DNA of 64,000 bases from Eleusine coracana subsp. coracana (lineage: Eukaryota; Streptophyta; Magnoliopsida; Poales; Poaceae). The notes beneath the pieces are model-generated. The model made no database searches, was not told where the DNA came from, and worked only from the letters and a program-made list of their open reading frames with translations. Numbering within the stretch: position 1 is the first letter of the stretch; each line of letters begins with the position of its first letter. A program made the translations under genes and the position numbers. This document shows, piece after piece, positions 34,501-45,309 of the stretch. The stretch lies in contig CM064426.1 in the NCBI GenBank assembly GCA_032690845.1, positions 65,882,631 through 65,946,630 on the forward strand. Direction: 5' to 3'.

Positions 34501-34901
34501 GTTCCCTAGATGCTACTGTGATGCACATTGGTCCAGTCAAAGCTATTTTTCTTTTGTTAGAGATATGAAACCGAAATTTTCATAATGCTGCAAGACCTCT
34601 TGGAGGTCCTTCTGGGAAGGAGTAGGTTGCTGATCATGAGAAAGAGTAGCAATCTTTGGTAGCTTGACTACACCTTTGTAGATAGATGTTCATCAAAATG
34701 AGAAGTGTATTTCCAATATTGGATGATTCTAACACTATTTTGACCTATCTCCTGCAGCCGTGACCTTGAAATACATTGTTTACAACAGAGATCATGAGAA
34801 TTCAAGATGGTTGTTTATCACTACTTCAATGGTCCTATGTATGCATGATAGATTTTGTATCACGGTACAGAGTTACCCAGAAAATACAGATAGCACTGTT
34901 A

Positions 34902-35449
34902 GAGCATCTCCAACCATTATCTAAAGGAACTTGTTAATTTTCAGCTGATTGAAAGTTTGAGTAATTTTTAGTCATCTCTTTGAGCCATTAGATCTAGATC
35001 CAATGATTTATAATTATTATACAAATAATTCTATATAAAAAAAATTAAAACAGAAAGTAGCAAACTATTAACTGAAAGTTTTCAGTTAATTGAAAACTAG
35101 GAAATATGTTATCTAAATGAGGTTTCTAAACTAAAATTTAGGAAGTTATTAAAAAACAAACCATCAACTATTCTATAAATGAGGATCCTAAACATAACAA
35201 CTCCCAAAACAAGGTTCATGACTCTCCACATTTAGCAACCCGATTGGAACTCCCTAAAGCTAGATATTCATTGTTTTTTTTTTACTTTCAATAGATTATT
35301 GGGTCACATGTGATATGATTTTAATTTTTAGGACACAAATTATTAGGAACTATTAGAGAACGTGTCTTATTTTTACTCTCAATAGATTTAGAAACCTTCT
35401 AAATCTTATGTTTAGGGAGTAATTTTTTACATAATGATTGGATATGCTC
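34902..35449. mobile_element. GAGCATCTCC-family MITE, ~550 bp
   Basis: It starts GAGCATCTCCAACCATTATC after TTA (34899-34901); the inverse of the right end reads GAGCATATCCAATCATTATG, followed by TTTTA. The interior carries TTTCAGCTGATTGAAAGTTT and its inverted partner; a fragment of the same family lies at 58205-58380. Confidence 0.65.
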
Positions 35450-35454
35450 TTTTA

Positions 35455-36115
35455 GGTATGGGCCAATTCCTTACAAGTCATTGCAAATTTCATTAAACCC
35501 GGATTCACCATTGCAAAACCACTTATCCCATAAGCGCCATTGATTTGCAAAATCAATCCCAAATTTATCATCCACGTTATTTTTAGCATATGATTTTTTT
35601 TTAGAAATGACCAAAGTGCCCTTCAAGTCATCTTTAACCTAGAGCTCATTTTAGTAAAAAAAATGTTGATTGCTCAAACTGCTACCATGCATGGCGGTGG
35701 GGTGGAGGGCTCTGAGCCTGCCTGTGCCTCCCTCCGCGGCGGGGTGGAGCTCGCCCCCGCGCACCTCCATGGCGGCCGGGGCTCGAGCTCACCCACGCCT
35801 GAATCAGCAGCGGAACGGAGCTCGCCCGTGCCTACCTTGGCAGCGGAGCGGAGCTCGCACGCTTCCATGACGGCGGGGCTCGAGCTTCCCCGCCCCTGCC
35901 ACGGCAGAGAGAGCAGACAGCCATAGTCATGGGAGAGAAGAGAGAAGGAAGAAGATAAGGGTAATTTTGTCTTTTCACATGCTTGACTAGTCAACAATGG
36001 TATATAAGAGATAAAAATTATATTTAAATGGTATATATGGGATAAGCTATTTTGCGAAGATATATTTAGGATTAGGTATACAATTTTGAAATTCTTGCTC
36101 GATACGAGGGTACAC
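35455..36115. mobile_element. TIR element with a GC-rich core (Pack-type-like)
   Basis: Both AT-rich arms share inverted sequence (GCAAAACCACTTATCCCATA on the left, GCAAAATAGCTTATCCCATA on the inverse right). Between them, 35680-35930 is strongly GC-rich and open, with short imperfect repeats (GGAGCTCGC) encoding Ser/Pro/Ala runs. This architecture resembles elements that have taken up gene pieces. Exact ends are not fixed. Confidence 0.45.
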
Positions 36116-36939
36116 AATAATCATAGTGCAAATATAATGAGATGGTACTCGCTACTTCCACAAAAAAGGTCTCTCAGGTGACTGAGCTAATCTCGATCAT
36201 ATTTTCAAACATTGAACCATCTAGATCTTCCCATCCCTTTTGATCTAAGATTGGAGGTTTTACCTCTTTTGTATAAATAGAAAACGTTCTAAAACTAAGG
36301 GGTGAACCAACACGGTCTTTGTATTTTTAAAAAACATCCACGTCAGCTAAACTCGTTTTTTTCTCGCTGATTTTTTTTTTTCAATCTTCCGTTTGTAGCG
36401 TCGCTGCAGCCGTGCGGAACAACGTCCTTGTTGCCAATCACCTCGCATGGACGTAGGAAATCGCAAGCAGCGTCTGACCGGTTGGACTCCGGCAACGCCG
36501 GGATGCGAATCCGCTTCGACTCCAGCTGCGCGATCAGTTTGTTTGATCTGACACGAGGCAAGTCACACCTGCCTTGATTCGATACTGCAGCCTCGATCTC
36601 CATCGATAATTAGTGGCTCATTCCTGGTAATTAGTGTTGTGATTATAATTTTTTAATGCAATCTGAATTATTCTGTATTTGTCGTTCGGCGCAGGAGGCA
36701 TGACGTGGGAGCCAAAATCTGCGGGCGGGAACGATGCGCATGCGAGCGTGAGGAGAATGCCGATTGGCCACGCCTCGGCAAATTTGCCGAGCGAAGGAGC
36801 CTGGATGGCGAGCCAAGTTTTTTACCGAGCCTGTTGCAGAGTCTGTTGAAACATGATTTTCTTCTTTCTTTTTTATATTTACAGATATAAAGCTATATAC
36901 AAGACCTCTTAGAGATGCTCTTATCCATCACAAAAATGT

Positions 36940-37635
36940 TCTACTGAGTCTATAAGTGCATCTATAATAGACTCTTTAAATTGTATTAGTTAATTAAATA
37001 TAAAATTTTTAGGATGAAATCGTAGTCTAGTTAATTAAATATAAAAATAGCTAGTCTAACAGACTAGCTATTTGCCTCGTCATTTTTCCAGCTCACTATC
37101 TACCTCCTCCGGCTAGGCAATTTTGCCTAGCGGTCACGTCTCGCCATCGCGCTGCTCCCGTAGTCCCGCGCACGTCCCGCTCCTCTCGCGTACGGCTACG
37201 GCCGTTGCTCCCGCGCATGCTCCGCTCCTGTTCCATCCTCCCGCATGTTCTCCTCCTCTCCGTTCCTGTGCACGGGTCATCAGGGGATCAATTGATCAAT
37301 TCGTCTATCTCAATCATCACTCTGCAGGCGGCAACAACACCACTGCAGATGCGGGTCAATCGATCGGCGTGCACGTGGGCTTGTGTCCAGAGCTAGCATT
37401 GCTTCACCACTGGACTGCGAAGTAATTCAACTAGAGGTAGTTGTTTTGATACGGAGAAGTAATTCAACTAGAGAAAAATATTCTGGATGACGTGGAAATT
37501 GTTTTGAATATAGAGAGCCAAATTTGACTAGTTTGTTGGATTATCTCATAGTTTTAGATGGTCTCTATTTTTACAAATGAGGTAAAATCTTCAATTTAGC
37601 TAACAATTATACCTAAGCTATTGGAGATGCATGTT
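36940..37635. mobile_element. Second TIR-type element with GC-rich core
   Basis: Left arm TGCATCTATAATAGACTC and inverse right arm TGCATCTCCAATAGCTTAGG are similar, with AT-rich arms around a GC-rich core at 37100-37410. Just upstream, GAGATGCTCTTA at 36910-36921 looks like the right end of another GAGCATCTC-family element. Between 36116 and 36940 I see no gene. Confidence 0.4.
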
Positions 37636-38072
37636 CCAGCTTCAATTGAAATATGTTTTTGCTTCAAAAAAATAATAGAAATCTGTTTTATATAACCTCG
37701 AGAAAACACAAAAGTATTATATCCTTCAACAGGCTGGGCCTTTTCTTCTCTTATTTTCCGGCTCATGCCATAGCATTCTAAGGCCCAGCTAGCCCATTTT
37801 TATTCGGTGATTGCTCGTCTTCCTGAAACCGCACGGCCTCCATCTGCGCATGCGCCTGGGCAACAGCGCTCACCGCCGCCGGATTGAGGGGACCCCCGCC
37901 GTCGACGAGAGGTACGGCGATCGTCATAAAACATCTCCCTGCTGGTGTGCCTGCGTCCTTGTTCGAGTCCCGCGTACCCCCTGCTCCGCTCCGGTTCCTG
38001 TTCACCGCGGAAACCCTATCCGTAGGTGTCTGGACCGCGCAGGGGAGTCGTACGGCTGTTTCGGAAGCGGGG

Positions 38073-40304
38073 ATGGAGGATAACGACGGCGGCGATGGCG
38101 GCGGGTCTCCAGGGTGAGTTTGATTTCCTTCCCAAACGCCAATGGGAATAACATCGAATCCCCCTTTGGGCCAATTTGTTCTCATATTTTTTTTCCTAAA
38201 TAAAATACCAATTGCTCCATTCTCTTCTATTTTGATGTGCAGGGACTGCTCGGAGACGAAATTTAGTGCGAGCATTACAGTTCCGGGCAACTCGGCGATT
38301 CTGGATGATGGCAGCGGCGCCGAGTTGGACGATGTGGATATAGATGGAGGATACTCGATGCCCAAACTTTTGGAGGAGCTAACAAGAGATCAATGTTTTG
38401 AGGGATTTCAGGAGCCAATTGTATGGTCTCGGCGTGAGGATGAGAACCAGGAATGCAATGACGTCGGAGACGAGGAGAGAGTAGAGGAGGTGCCGAGGAC
38501 GGAGTTGCAAGCAGCAGCTGGTGAAAATCACAGTGTGCCGCCTCAGGGGAATGTGGATACTACGACGATGGACAATGAGGATGTTTTCACGGATGATGAC
38601 ACATTCTTTGCAGATCTTCAGGTGAAGGCTGAAGCCTACGCACAAGAAGCAGGCATAATGAATCAAAGTGAGGAACCTCTGGAGGTGGAGCCTATTTTTT
38701 GTGTTGACACTGCTGCTCCACAGATCGCTGTTGATGATAGTGCAGATGTTGAGCCTGACAATGTGTTTGAAAGGGAAAACCTAAGATTCAAGGTGAACGC
38801 ATCTTTCCCTACAATGGAGGACTTTAGGCTGGCATTGAGACAATATGGAATAGTGCGGGGATTTAAGGTGCACAAAGTGAAGACTGATAAGACTAGGTAT
38901 AGAGCTGAATGCAAGGCAGAAGGATGCCCTTGGAGAATCGTGGCACGCAAATTGCGGGACCAACCAACTGTTGTGGTACTACTCTGGCAGTCTGGCTTTA
39001 CTTAACTTGTCTAATTTGTTTTTTTTTTTTTTGATATTTTTTCTAAATTTGTTTTGTGTCCTGTTTTGCAGATTAGCATGATACCTGAAGAGCATAATTG
39101 TGTGTCTACTAGTAAACTTGGTAATTCAATGGCATCTCAAAAATGGGTTGCAGAGAAAATTATTGGTTGGTTGAGGAAGAATCCAGCTTTAGGAGCAAAG
39201 GAATTGCAACAGAAATTACTGGAGGAGCATAGTGTAGAGGTTGGTTATTCGACTGTATGGGCTGGAAAGCAGAAAGCAATCAATAAGATCTTTGGGTTTT
39301 GGCGAGACAGTTTTCAGGCATTGTACAATTTCAGGGCTGATCTTCTTTCTAGGTCACCAGGCTCGGTTTTGGAGATTTCCACTGTGATTCAAGGCGATGG
39401 TGTGCACTTTGACAAGCTTTTCATGGCTTTGCAGCCATGTGTAGATGGTTTCAAAAATGGATGTAGACCACACCTTGAGATCGACTCCATAGCCTTGAAT
39501 GGTATGTATTCAGGACACCTAGCATGTGCTTGTGCTCTTGATGGTCACAACTGGATGTACCCGGTCGCATGGGCCATTTTTGGATATGAATCGGAGGATA
39601 ACTGGACTTGGTTCATTGAAGAGTTGAAGAAGGCTATAGGTAATCTACCAGCATTAGAGATATCCACAGATGGATGCAAGGGCTATGGTAATAATAATGT
39701 GCCTGAGGGTTTCAACGAGTGTAATATGAACATAAAGAACATGTATTTGGTTGACTTGGTTGATAGGTTGAGACAGATGGTAATGGTGTTGTGGTATAAG
39801 AGGAGAAAGATTGGGAACAAGCTCTCTGGAAATATTCTTCCTGCAATTATTCAACAACTTAACGAAAAAACTAGTTGTTTGGGTAACCTGAAGGTCTGGA
39901 AAGGTGGGTACCAAACTGGTGAAGTTTTTGGCAACTTTCAGGACATGACACCGTGGAGGCATGTAGTGGACTTGAACACACACACTTGCAGCTGTGGAGA
40001 GTGGCAACTAACTGGGTTGCCTTGCCTTCATGCTTTGGCTTTGATAAGCACAGAGACAAATGTTGACTTGGAATCTTTTGTCCACGAGTACTACTCTGTA
40101 GAGAGGTTTAAGGCTGCATATAGTGGTATAATTCCACCCATGCCAGACATATCTCAGTGGCCAAAAGTGGACACTGGTTTCAAGCTGCTGCCACCACCCT
40201 TGAAAAGAGGAACTAGTAAGAGGAAGTACATGAGAAAGGCAGGCCATGAACCTTGTGCAAGTAAGCAACATGAGTGCATGCAAGGTGGAGAACTTGGACA
40301 CTAG
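38073..40304 (+). CDS. MULE (MuDR-type) transposase-like protein with deleted catalytic core
   Basis: Three exons, 38073-38113, 38243-38975, 39072-40304, give an open 668-residue protein. An acidic N-terminus is followed by a MuDR N-terminal zinc/DNA-binding domain (residues ~190-255, CKAEGCPWRIVARKL). The MULE DDE domain follows, with candidate D at ~396 (LEIDSIALNG), D at ~458 (ISTDGCKG) and E at ~470 (NVPEGFN). A SWIM zinc finger lies at ~563-583 (CSCGEWQLTGLPCLH). The second D and the E are only ~12 residues apart; MULE transposases normally have over 100 residues there, so the catalytic fold is deleted in frame. No stop or frameshift was found. Upstream it has TGGGCC and GCCCA motifs. 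An alternative donor (GCAA|GTAAGC near 40261) could splice to an exon at ~40420. Confidence 0.75.
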
Positions 40305-41865
40305 CGAGAATGGTTGCATACTGCATGGTTCAGTGAAGAGGTCACTACAATAACTTCACATTTTCTTTTCTGTACACATTTCACATAAGCACTGTAACTG
40401 GCAGTAATTTTGTTGCAGGAAGAGAGATCAAGCAGAAGCAAACGAAGGGCAAGGAGATGTCCACTGAGCACTGACACATTATCTTGAAGTACCATCATGG
40501 ACGGTTGCCAAATCTGTTACTGTCTTTTACTCCAGGGTCATCTACCTCAGCTACTTTAGCTAGCCGCCTGTTCAGGATGTGCTAAGGAGGGTTACTTCAA
40601 CAGCTTGGATTTAGTTGTCATGTTATTGTTGACCTCAATTACTACCATATTATCATTGAATGTATGGCCAGTTTTGTATGCATGGTTCAATCGAATTGAT
40701 GTTATTACCATGTATGGTCTACTGAAATTGTTGAGAATCATGCATTGATGTTAATGTTCTGTGGTCAACACCTTTTGATTACATTGCATTATACTGCTCC
40801 TAACATGTACATGTGTGAAGGTCGTGTAAAAGCTTCATACATTACAGATACATAACAAACCAGAATCATCAATTCTGATTTTTGACCTTAGGTTTATGAA
40901 TCCTATTTTTGTAGCAAACTAGTGTCATTTCTTGAATTTCCCTCCAATTCATGTCAGCTTAAATTCACTTGTCATGCATTTTTTTAATCCATTTCAGTCT
41001 GTGCAGAGGCAGCAGTGTGATCCTAAATCCCTCTATATGCATTCCTTTTCTTCTGAATTGTTCTAGTATTTTTCAGATTTTTTATCGGCTCTACTGCTCA
41101 TCTCATTGTGTAGTGTGTACCTAAGGTCTGAATCAAAGAGCAGCCACAAATGGATGGATGGAGAGAAGGAGAACCTACCTGTAGTCACAGTTCTTGTAGG
41201 CAAAGAAATTAAGAGAATGAATCTGCCTGTTACCAGAGAAATCTCCCAGCTGTTCAATGAGCAGGTAACTTCATGGCTGCTGCTTGTGAGAGCTCACCTG
41301 AATGCTCTGCTGACTGCTGCCTATTTGAGACCATGTTCTTGGTGGTAGTTTTCACCAGTGGAGCAGATCTGAATCATTTTCTTCGTTTACCAGACATCCC
41401 TGGAATGGATTCTCGCACAAGTGACGGCTGGAAAATTGTTGCATGACTATTCAAGTTTTCAAAATTTGCACTGGTGTGCAAACTAGACCAAACAAGATGA
41501 AACAGCCTTGGAAACCCAATTTTTTCAAGTTCAGAACACAGTTGCTCTCAAGATCCACTACTGAAAGCTACCAGAAAAACTCAAAAAGGAAACAAGGACC
41601 AAAAGAAAATTGTCCCCAACAACAGATCCTTTGTTTGATGGTTGATGCAAATAAACCACAGGGCAATTTACCCCAGTGGAGCAGTTTGTCTGTTCCAGGT
41701 TATTCTAGCTGCATATGCCTGAATGTTCTTCAAACATACTGGTACAATCAGTTCCTGCTGATAGGACAGGTCTCTTATAGATGACATAAATTCAATGAAT
41801 CATGTCCCTCTGACTGCTGCTTCACTAGAGGATTCTTTTTACTCGTCGATCGATCAGACGCATCC
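40305..41865. other. Between the MULE-like gene and RPB9, with candidate exons
   Basis: The 3' side of the MULE-like gene lies to ~40800. On the plus strand, 41140-41265 is open and coding-like (HKWMDGEKENLPVVTVLVGK) and ends at a donor AGCAG|GTAACT. An acceptor-like TTTACCAG at 41392 leads in the same phase to TSLEWILAQVTAGKLLHDYS, ending at TAG near 41486. I do not recognise this. On the minus strand at ~41177-41203 a short match to the end of RPB9 exon 2 is seen. Confidence 0.25.
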
Positions 41866-42790
41866 TCACTCCCTCCACCGGTTGCCGCAGCTAGGGTTGC
41901 AGCAGACGAAGAAGAGCGTCATCCCTTCCTCCCCTCTCGCCGTGGCCTGAAGAAAAACCAAAGCGTGGTGAACTCTTAAAGGTTAGAAAATTTTTGTCAT
42001 GGTGAATTATGAGTATGTTGGCCTGATTAGTGAACCTGGAAGAAGACAGCCTCGCCGTGGCCACAGGCTGTGCAGCGCACGGTCTTGGTTCTGGGCAGCG
42101 TCGGGTCGCCGGCGACGTCCTGTAGCACCTGGGTGAACTCCCCAGCGCTGTGGTGCACTACATTGCGGTACACGCAGTTGTTGTCGGCAACCTCCTGCAG
42201 TTTTCAGACAGCGTTTCAGATAATGTGCATTCAGAGCTGGTTGCAAGTGATGAAAAAAAAGAATTTTTTGTTCTTCATTGATCATAATGTAGCAGCCTAT
42301 CAATTAAGAAAGAAATGGAAGTTTTTTTTTATCATACAAGTAACTTCAATTCACCAACACATGTGCAATATCTAAATCCCAGCTTGCAGACACACAAGTG
42401 TACTCCTATTTCTTTAGTGGATGAAGAGATTCGCTTCTACTGAATTGCATAAGCTACTCTTATGAATCCATGGTGTCTGCTAGTCCCATACTACCATACC
42501 ATCAGCCTTAGAGATCTGAATCCGATACAAACTGAACTGATGATTTGATGGAATCTTAGATGCAGAGTGGAAGAAGAAACAAGGGACCTGATGGTCACAG
42601 TTCCTGCAGGCAAAGAGGAGCACCTTCTGGTCCCTGTCCTCCTTGGGGTACAGTATGTTGTTGCTACACATGCCCAGAAACGAAGATGGTGAACACCTTC
42701 TGGAACCTCATAGTAGAAGGCACAAAGAGGAAATGAGCAGGTAGAAGCTGCAGCAGCTTACCATTCACGGCAAAACTTCATGGCACTCAT
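41866..42790 (-). CDS. NRPB9: DNA-directed RNA polymerase subunit 9 (RPB9; Pol II, IV and V in plants)
   Basis: Four exons on the minus strand: 42790-42762, 42663-42588, 42194-42036, 41946-41866; 114 residues, exactly the usual size. The N-terminal zinc ribbon has C7 and C10 (MSAMKFCREC) paired with C-x2-C in FACRNCDHQ. The C-terminal ribbon has CTACGH, then FFVCCNPSCGNRW. The linker DPTLPRTK is the family signature. RPB9 sits at the polymerase jaw/lobe and aids fidelity and start-site choice; plant NRPB9 is shared by Pol II, IV and V. All introns keep phase. The C-terminal GNRW has N where many relatives have H (GHRW), which may matter little. Confidence 0.95.
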
Positions 42791-43729
42791 GGTTGATGCT
42801 TCTTTGCTTCGGTTGACCTGGCCCGAACTGACGGTTCTGCTCAGTTGACTCCTGCCTGGCTACTTCAGATCTTGGGGGTTCACTAGTGGCGGAGTTGAGC
42901 TGAATCCTATGCCTTTCGCTATAAATGGTTGGGAATGGATGCTGCTCTGGATGGAGGTATGGTCAGAGGAGGAGGTAAGTCAAGCAGTGGCCACTAGTGA
43001 ACCAATGACAATTTTTAAAAGGAGCACGCCGTATAATATTCCTTTTTTCGATGCAAGTTGTGGCTAAATGCTTTTTTATAGCAGCCTGATGCTGTCCGCC
43101 TGTCTGTGGGGACAAGATGTAACAGCTTGCCTGACCAATCCAATCGTTGCCTGAATTGTATAAACTGTGCCATAGCCTTTTAGGAACGCCGTTGCCGGTC
43201 ACGCTTCATCAGAGATTGCACGAACACTAACCCATGTTTTTACTTTGCGTATCAGGTAATCGAGAATTCAGCGACCTGGTTTACTTGCGAGACTTCACCC
43301 ATGCTTGTGATTCCTGGAACATTACCCAGCGCTGCTGTTATTTCTGGCTTCTTGTTGCCTTATCACTGTCAGTTTGTCAGCAGACAATCCTCGTCCACAG
43401 TACAACATCAGCTAATGGCTTGCCGACCTCGAGGCTATGGAGGAACACGGTAAAAAAAATTATTCAACTTATTACAGGTTGTCCAATTACGACGCAAATG
43501 CACGTGAACCGGAATAATTAATCTAGATCTGATACTTTCGTTCCGTTCCTGTTTCAGGTTTGACTTTTGTCAAACGTGCAGAAATTCCTGAGAGGGATAA
43601 ACTAATCATTCAATCTATCTACAGGTCCTCGTTTATCCTGCAAAAATGATAAACTATTGCAATTGTAAAGCTTAATGATCTTTTTCTCGGTATAACGAGA
43701 CCGTTTATATCTCTACAATTTATTAATTG
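42791..43729. other. Upstream of RPB9, no gene seen
   Basis: This should contain the RPB9 promoter and leader. Several short ORFs are present without family motifs; nothing else can be supported. Confidence 0.35.
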
Positions 43730-44087
43730 AGGTGATGTATCTCCAAAAACTTCCTAAAAAATTGATCCCAAAAAAATATTTTTAGGAGCAACCTAAAAAT
43801 TATTAGGAAAAAGTTTTCTTGTCTCCTCCAACAGTTCTTCCTAAAAATAGATCAAAAAATCTTTTGATTGGGCCATGTCAACATTTGGGTCCATAACAAC
43901 ATTAATTTCCTTCTAAATACAAGTATTGAGGTCCCTAATTTTCCTCTCATTTTTAGCTACAAATGAGGAGAATTTAGGGGGAGAATAAATATGTGACTTG
44001 TTTAGGGGAGCTGTTGGAGATGGTTTTTTAAACTAAACCCCATTAATTTGATTTAGGGAGAGTTTTTGGGAGCTATTGGAGATGCTC
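43730..44087. mobile_element. GAGCATCTCC-family MITE (inverse orientation to 31275-31618)
   Basis: The right end GGAGATGCTC is followed by TTA (44088-44090); the left end (GTGATGTATCTCCAAAAACT) is degraded. The interior (CTTGTCTCCTCCAACAGTTC) is the reverse complement of the element nested at 31275-31618, showing a shared family. Confidence 0.6.
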
Positions 44088-44106
44088 TTAGGCTATTTTT
44101 TTCGTA

Positions 44107-44496
44107 TCCAGAGGTGTCCGTAACGTTGTCATATTTAGTTTGTATCCTACAATAATTCACCAATCAGTTTGAGTCGTTTTTGAACTATTTTCTAATCCTT
44201 TATTGAATTGGACTCTAATTTTAATTCGATATTTCATACTAACAATAATTAATCATCTATTACGTTAATATCATATTTTGGATAGAAACTAATAATAAAA
44301 ATTCCAATAATAACTAACTTTAAAATTATTATAATAAATATTCTTTTTAAAACTAAAAAAGGTAAAGCAAAATAAAAATAGAGCAAATGCTCAAGCCAAA
44401 AAATTGATTAATTAAAAACATTTTATAGTTAAAAAAATATTCTAACCATAAATTTTTTTAACAAAGACCCGTGGTAATGCACAGGTATTTTGCTAG
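44107..44496 (+). mobile_element. Small non-autonomous Helitron-like element
   Basis: The 3' end has a hairpin (ACCCGTG 44467-44473 / CACAGGT 44480-44486), six bases, then CTAG followed by host T: the Helitron pattern. The proposed 5' end TC at 44107 follows an A, giving insertion between A and T. The 5' end is less sure than the 3' end. Confidence 0.5.
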
Positions 44497-45040
44497 TTCT
44501 TCTAATAATGTTCTTTACAAATGTTGCTCTTTACCAGTTGTATAATGATATTTTCATAAGTACGTACATATATAAATTTGTGGATTTTTTTTTCTCTTCA
44601 TGGCTCCATACAAAAATTATTTTATCTACCATTTGTACAAACGTGCAGACACTCTTGGGTACAACGTCTGGACTTGTAAAGTAAAAATGTAATTGGTCCA
44701 CATGAAACCACGAAGGTCGTATTCTTGCGAGAATTCAATTTGAGTGGCTGGTTTATAAATAAACCTAGGAACAAAGTTGACCATAAGCCGGCGGCGGGGA
44801 AATCAGCGTTGTCAAGCGTACAAATCAGCATCCCCTGATTTGCGGCGGGGAAAATCAAGAAATTGACCAGTCGTTCCTTCCCGGTGTGCTTCTCCCAAGC
44901 TTTTTCAGGGAAAAAGAAATCTCAAAAGATGTGCAGCGACGCCGGCCGTGTCTGTCACTCAGGTAGTCAGGTGCAACACATGCATAGTCCGGAGATAAGT
45001 GGATGGGAGATCGACTGGTGGGCCTATCCCGGGCCTCATT

Positions 45041-45169
45041 TTGAGCATTTTGTTGAACAAGATTGGGCTTTACTTTGAAGCCGACGTAAAGATGGATAAA
45101 AGCCGTTTGAGCATTTTGTTGAACAAGATTGGGCTTTACTTTGAAGCCGACGTAAAGATGGATAAAAGC
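45041..45169. repeat. Near-perfect 66-bp tandem duplication
   Basis: The unit starting TTGAGCATTTTGTTGAACAA occurs at 45041 and 45107 with no difference over the second copy (ending AAAAGCC at ~45169). Its perfection next to decayed repeats suggests it is very young. Confidence 0.9.
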
Positions 45170-45309
45170 CAAATACGATTGGGCTCGTTTTGGGTAATTT
45201 TCTATGCAACAGAGAGAGCGATTAGAAAAGGACCAAGGCTCGTGTTAGAGCATCTCTAGTACAGGTTTCTAAACAGTCTCTTATCTTACTCTAAAATATA
45301 GGAGTCTAG

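Noticed and set aside
36343..36603. 86-codon minus-strand ORF starting MEIEAAVSNQG
   Set aside because: The texture is coding-like but there is no family, promoter or partner exon; it may be a gene scrap in repeat DNA.
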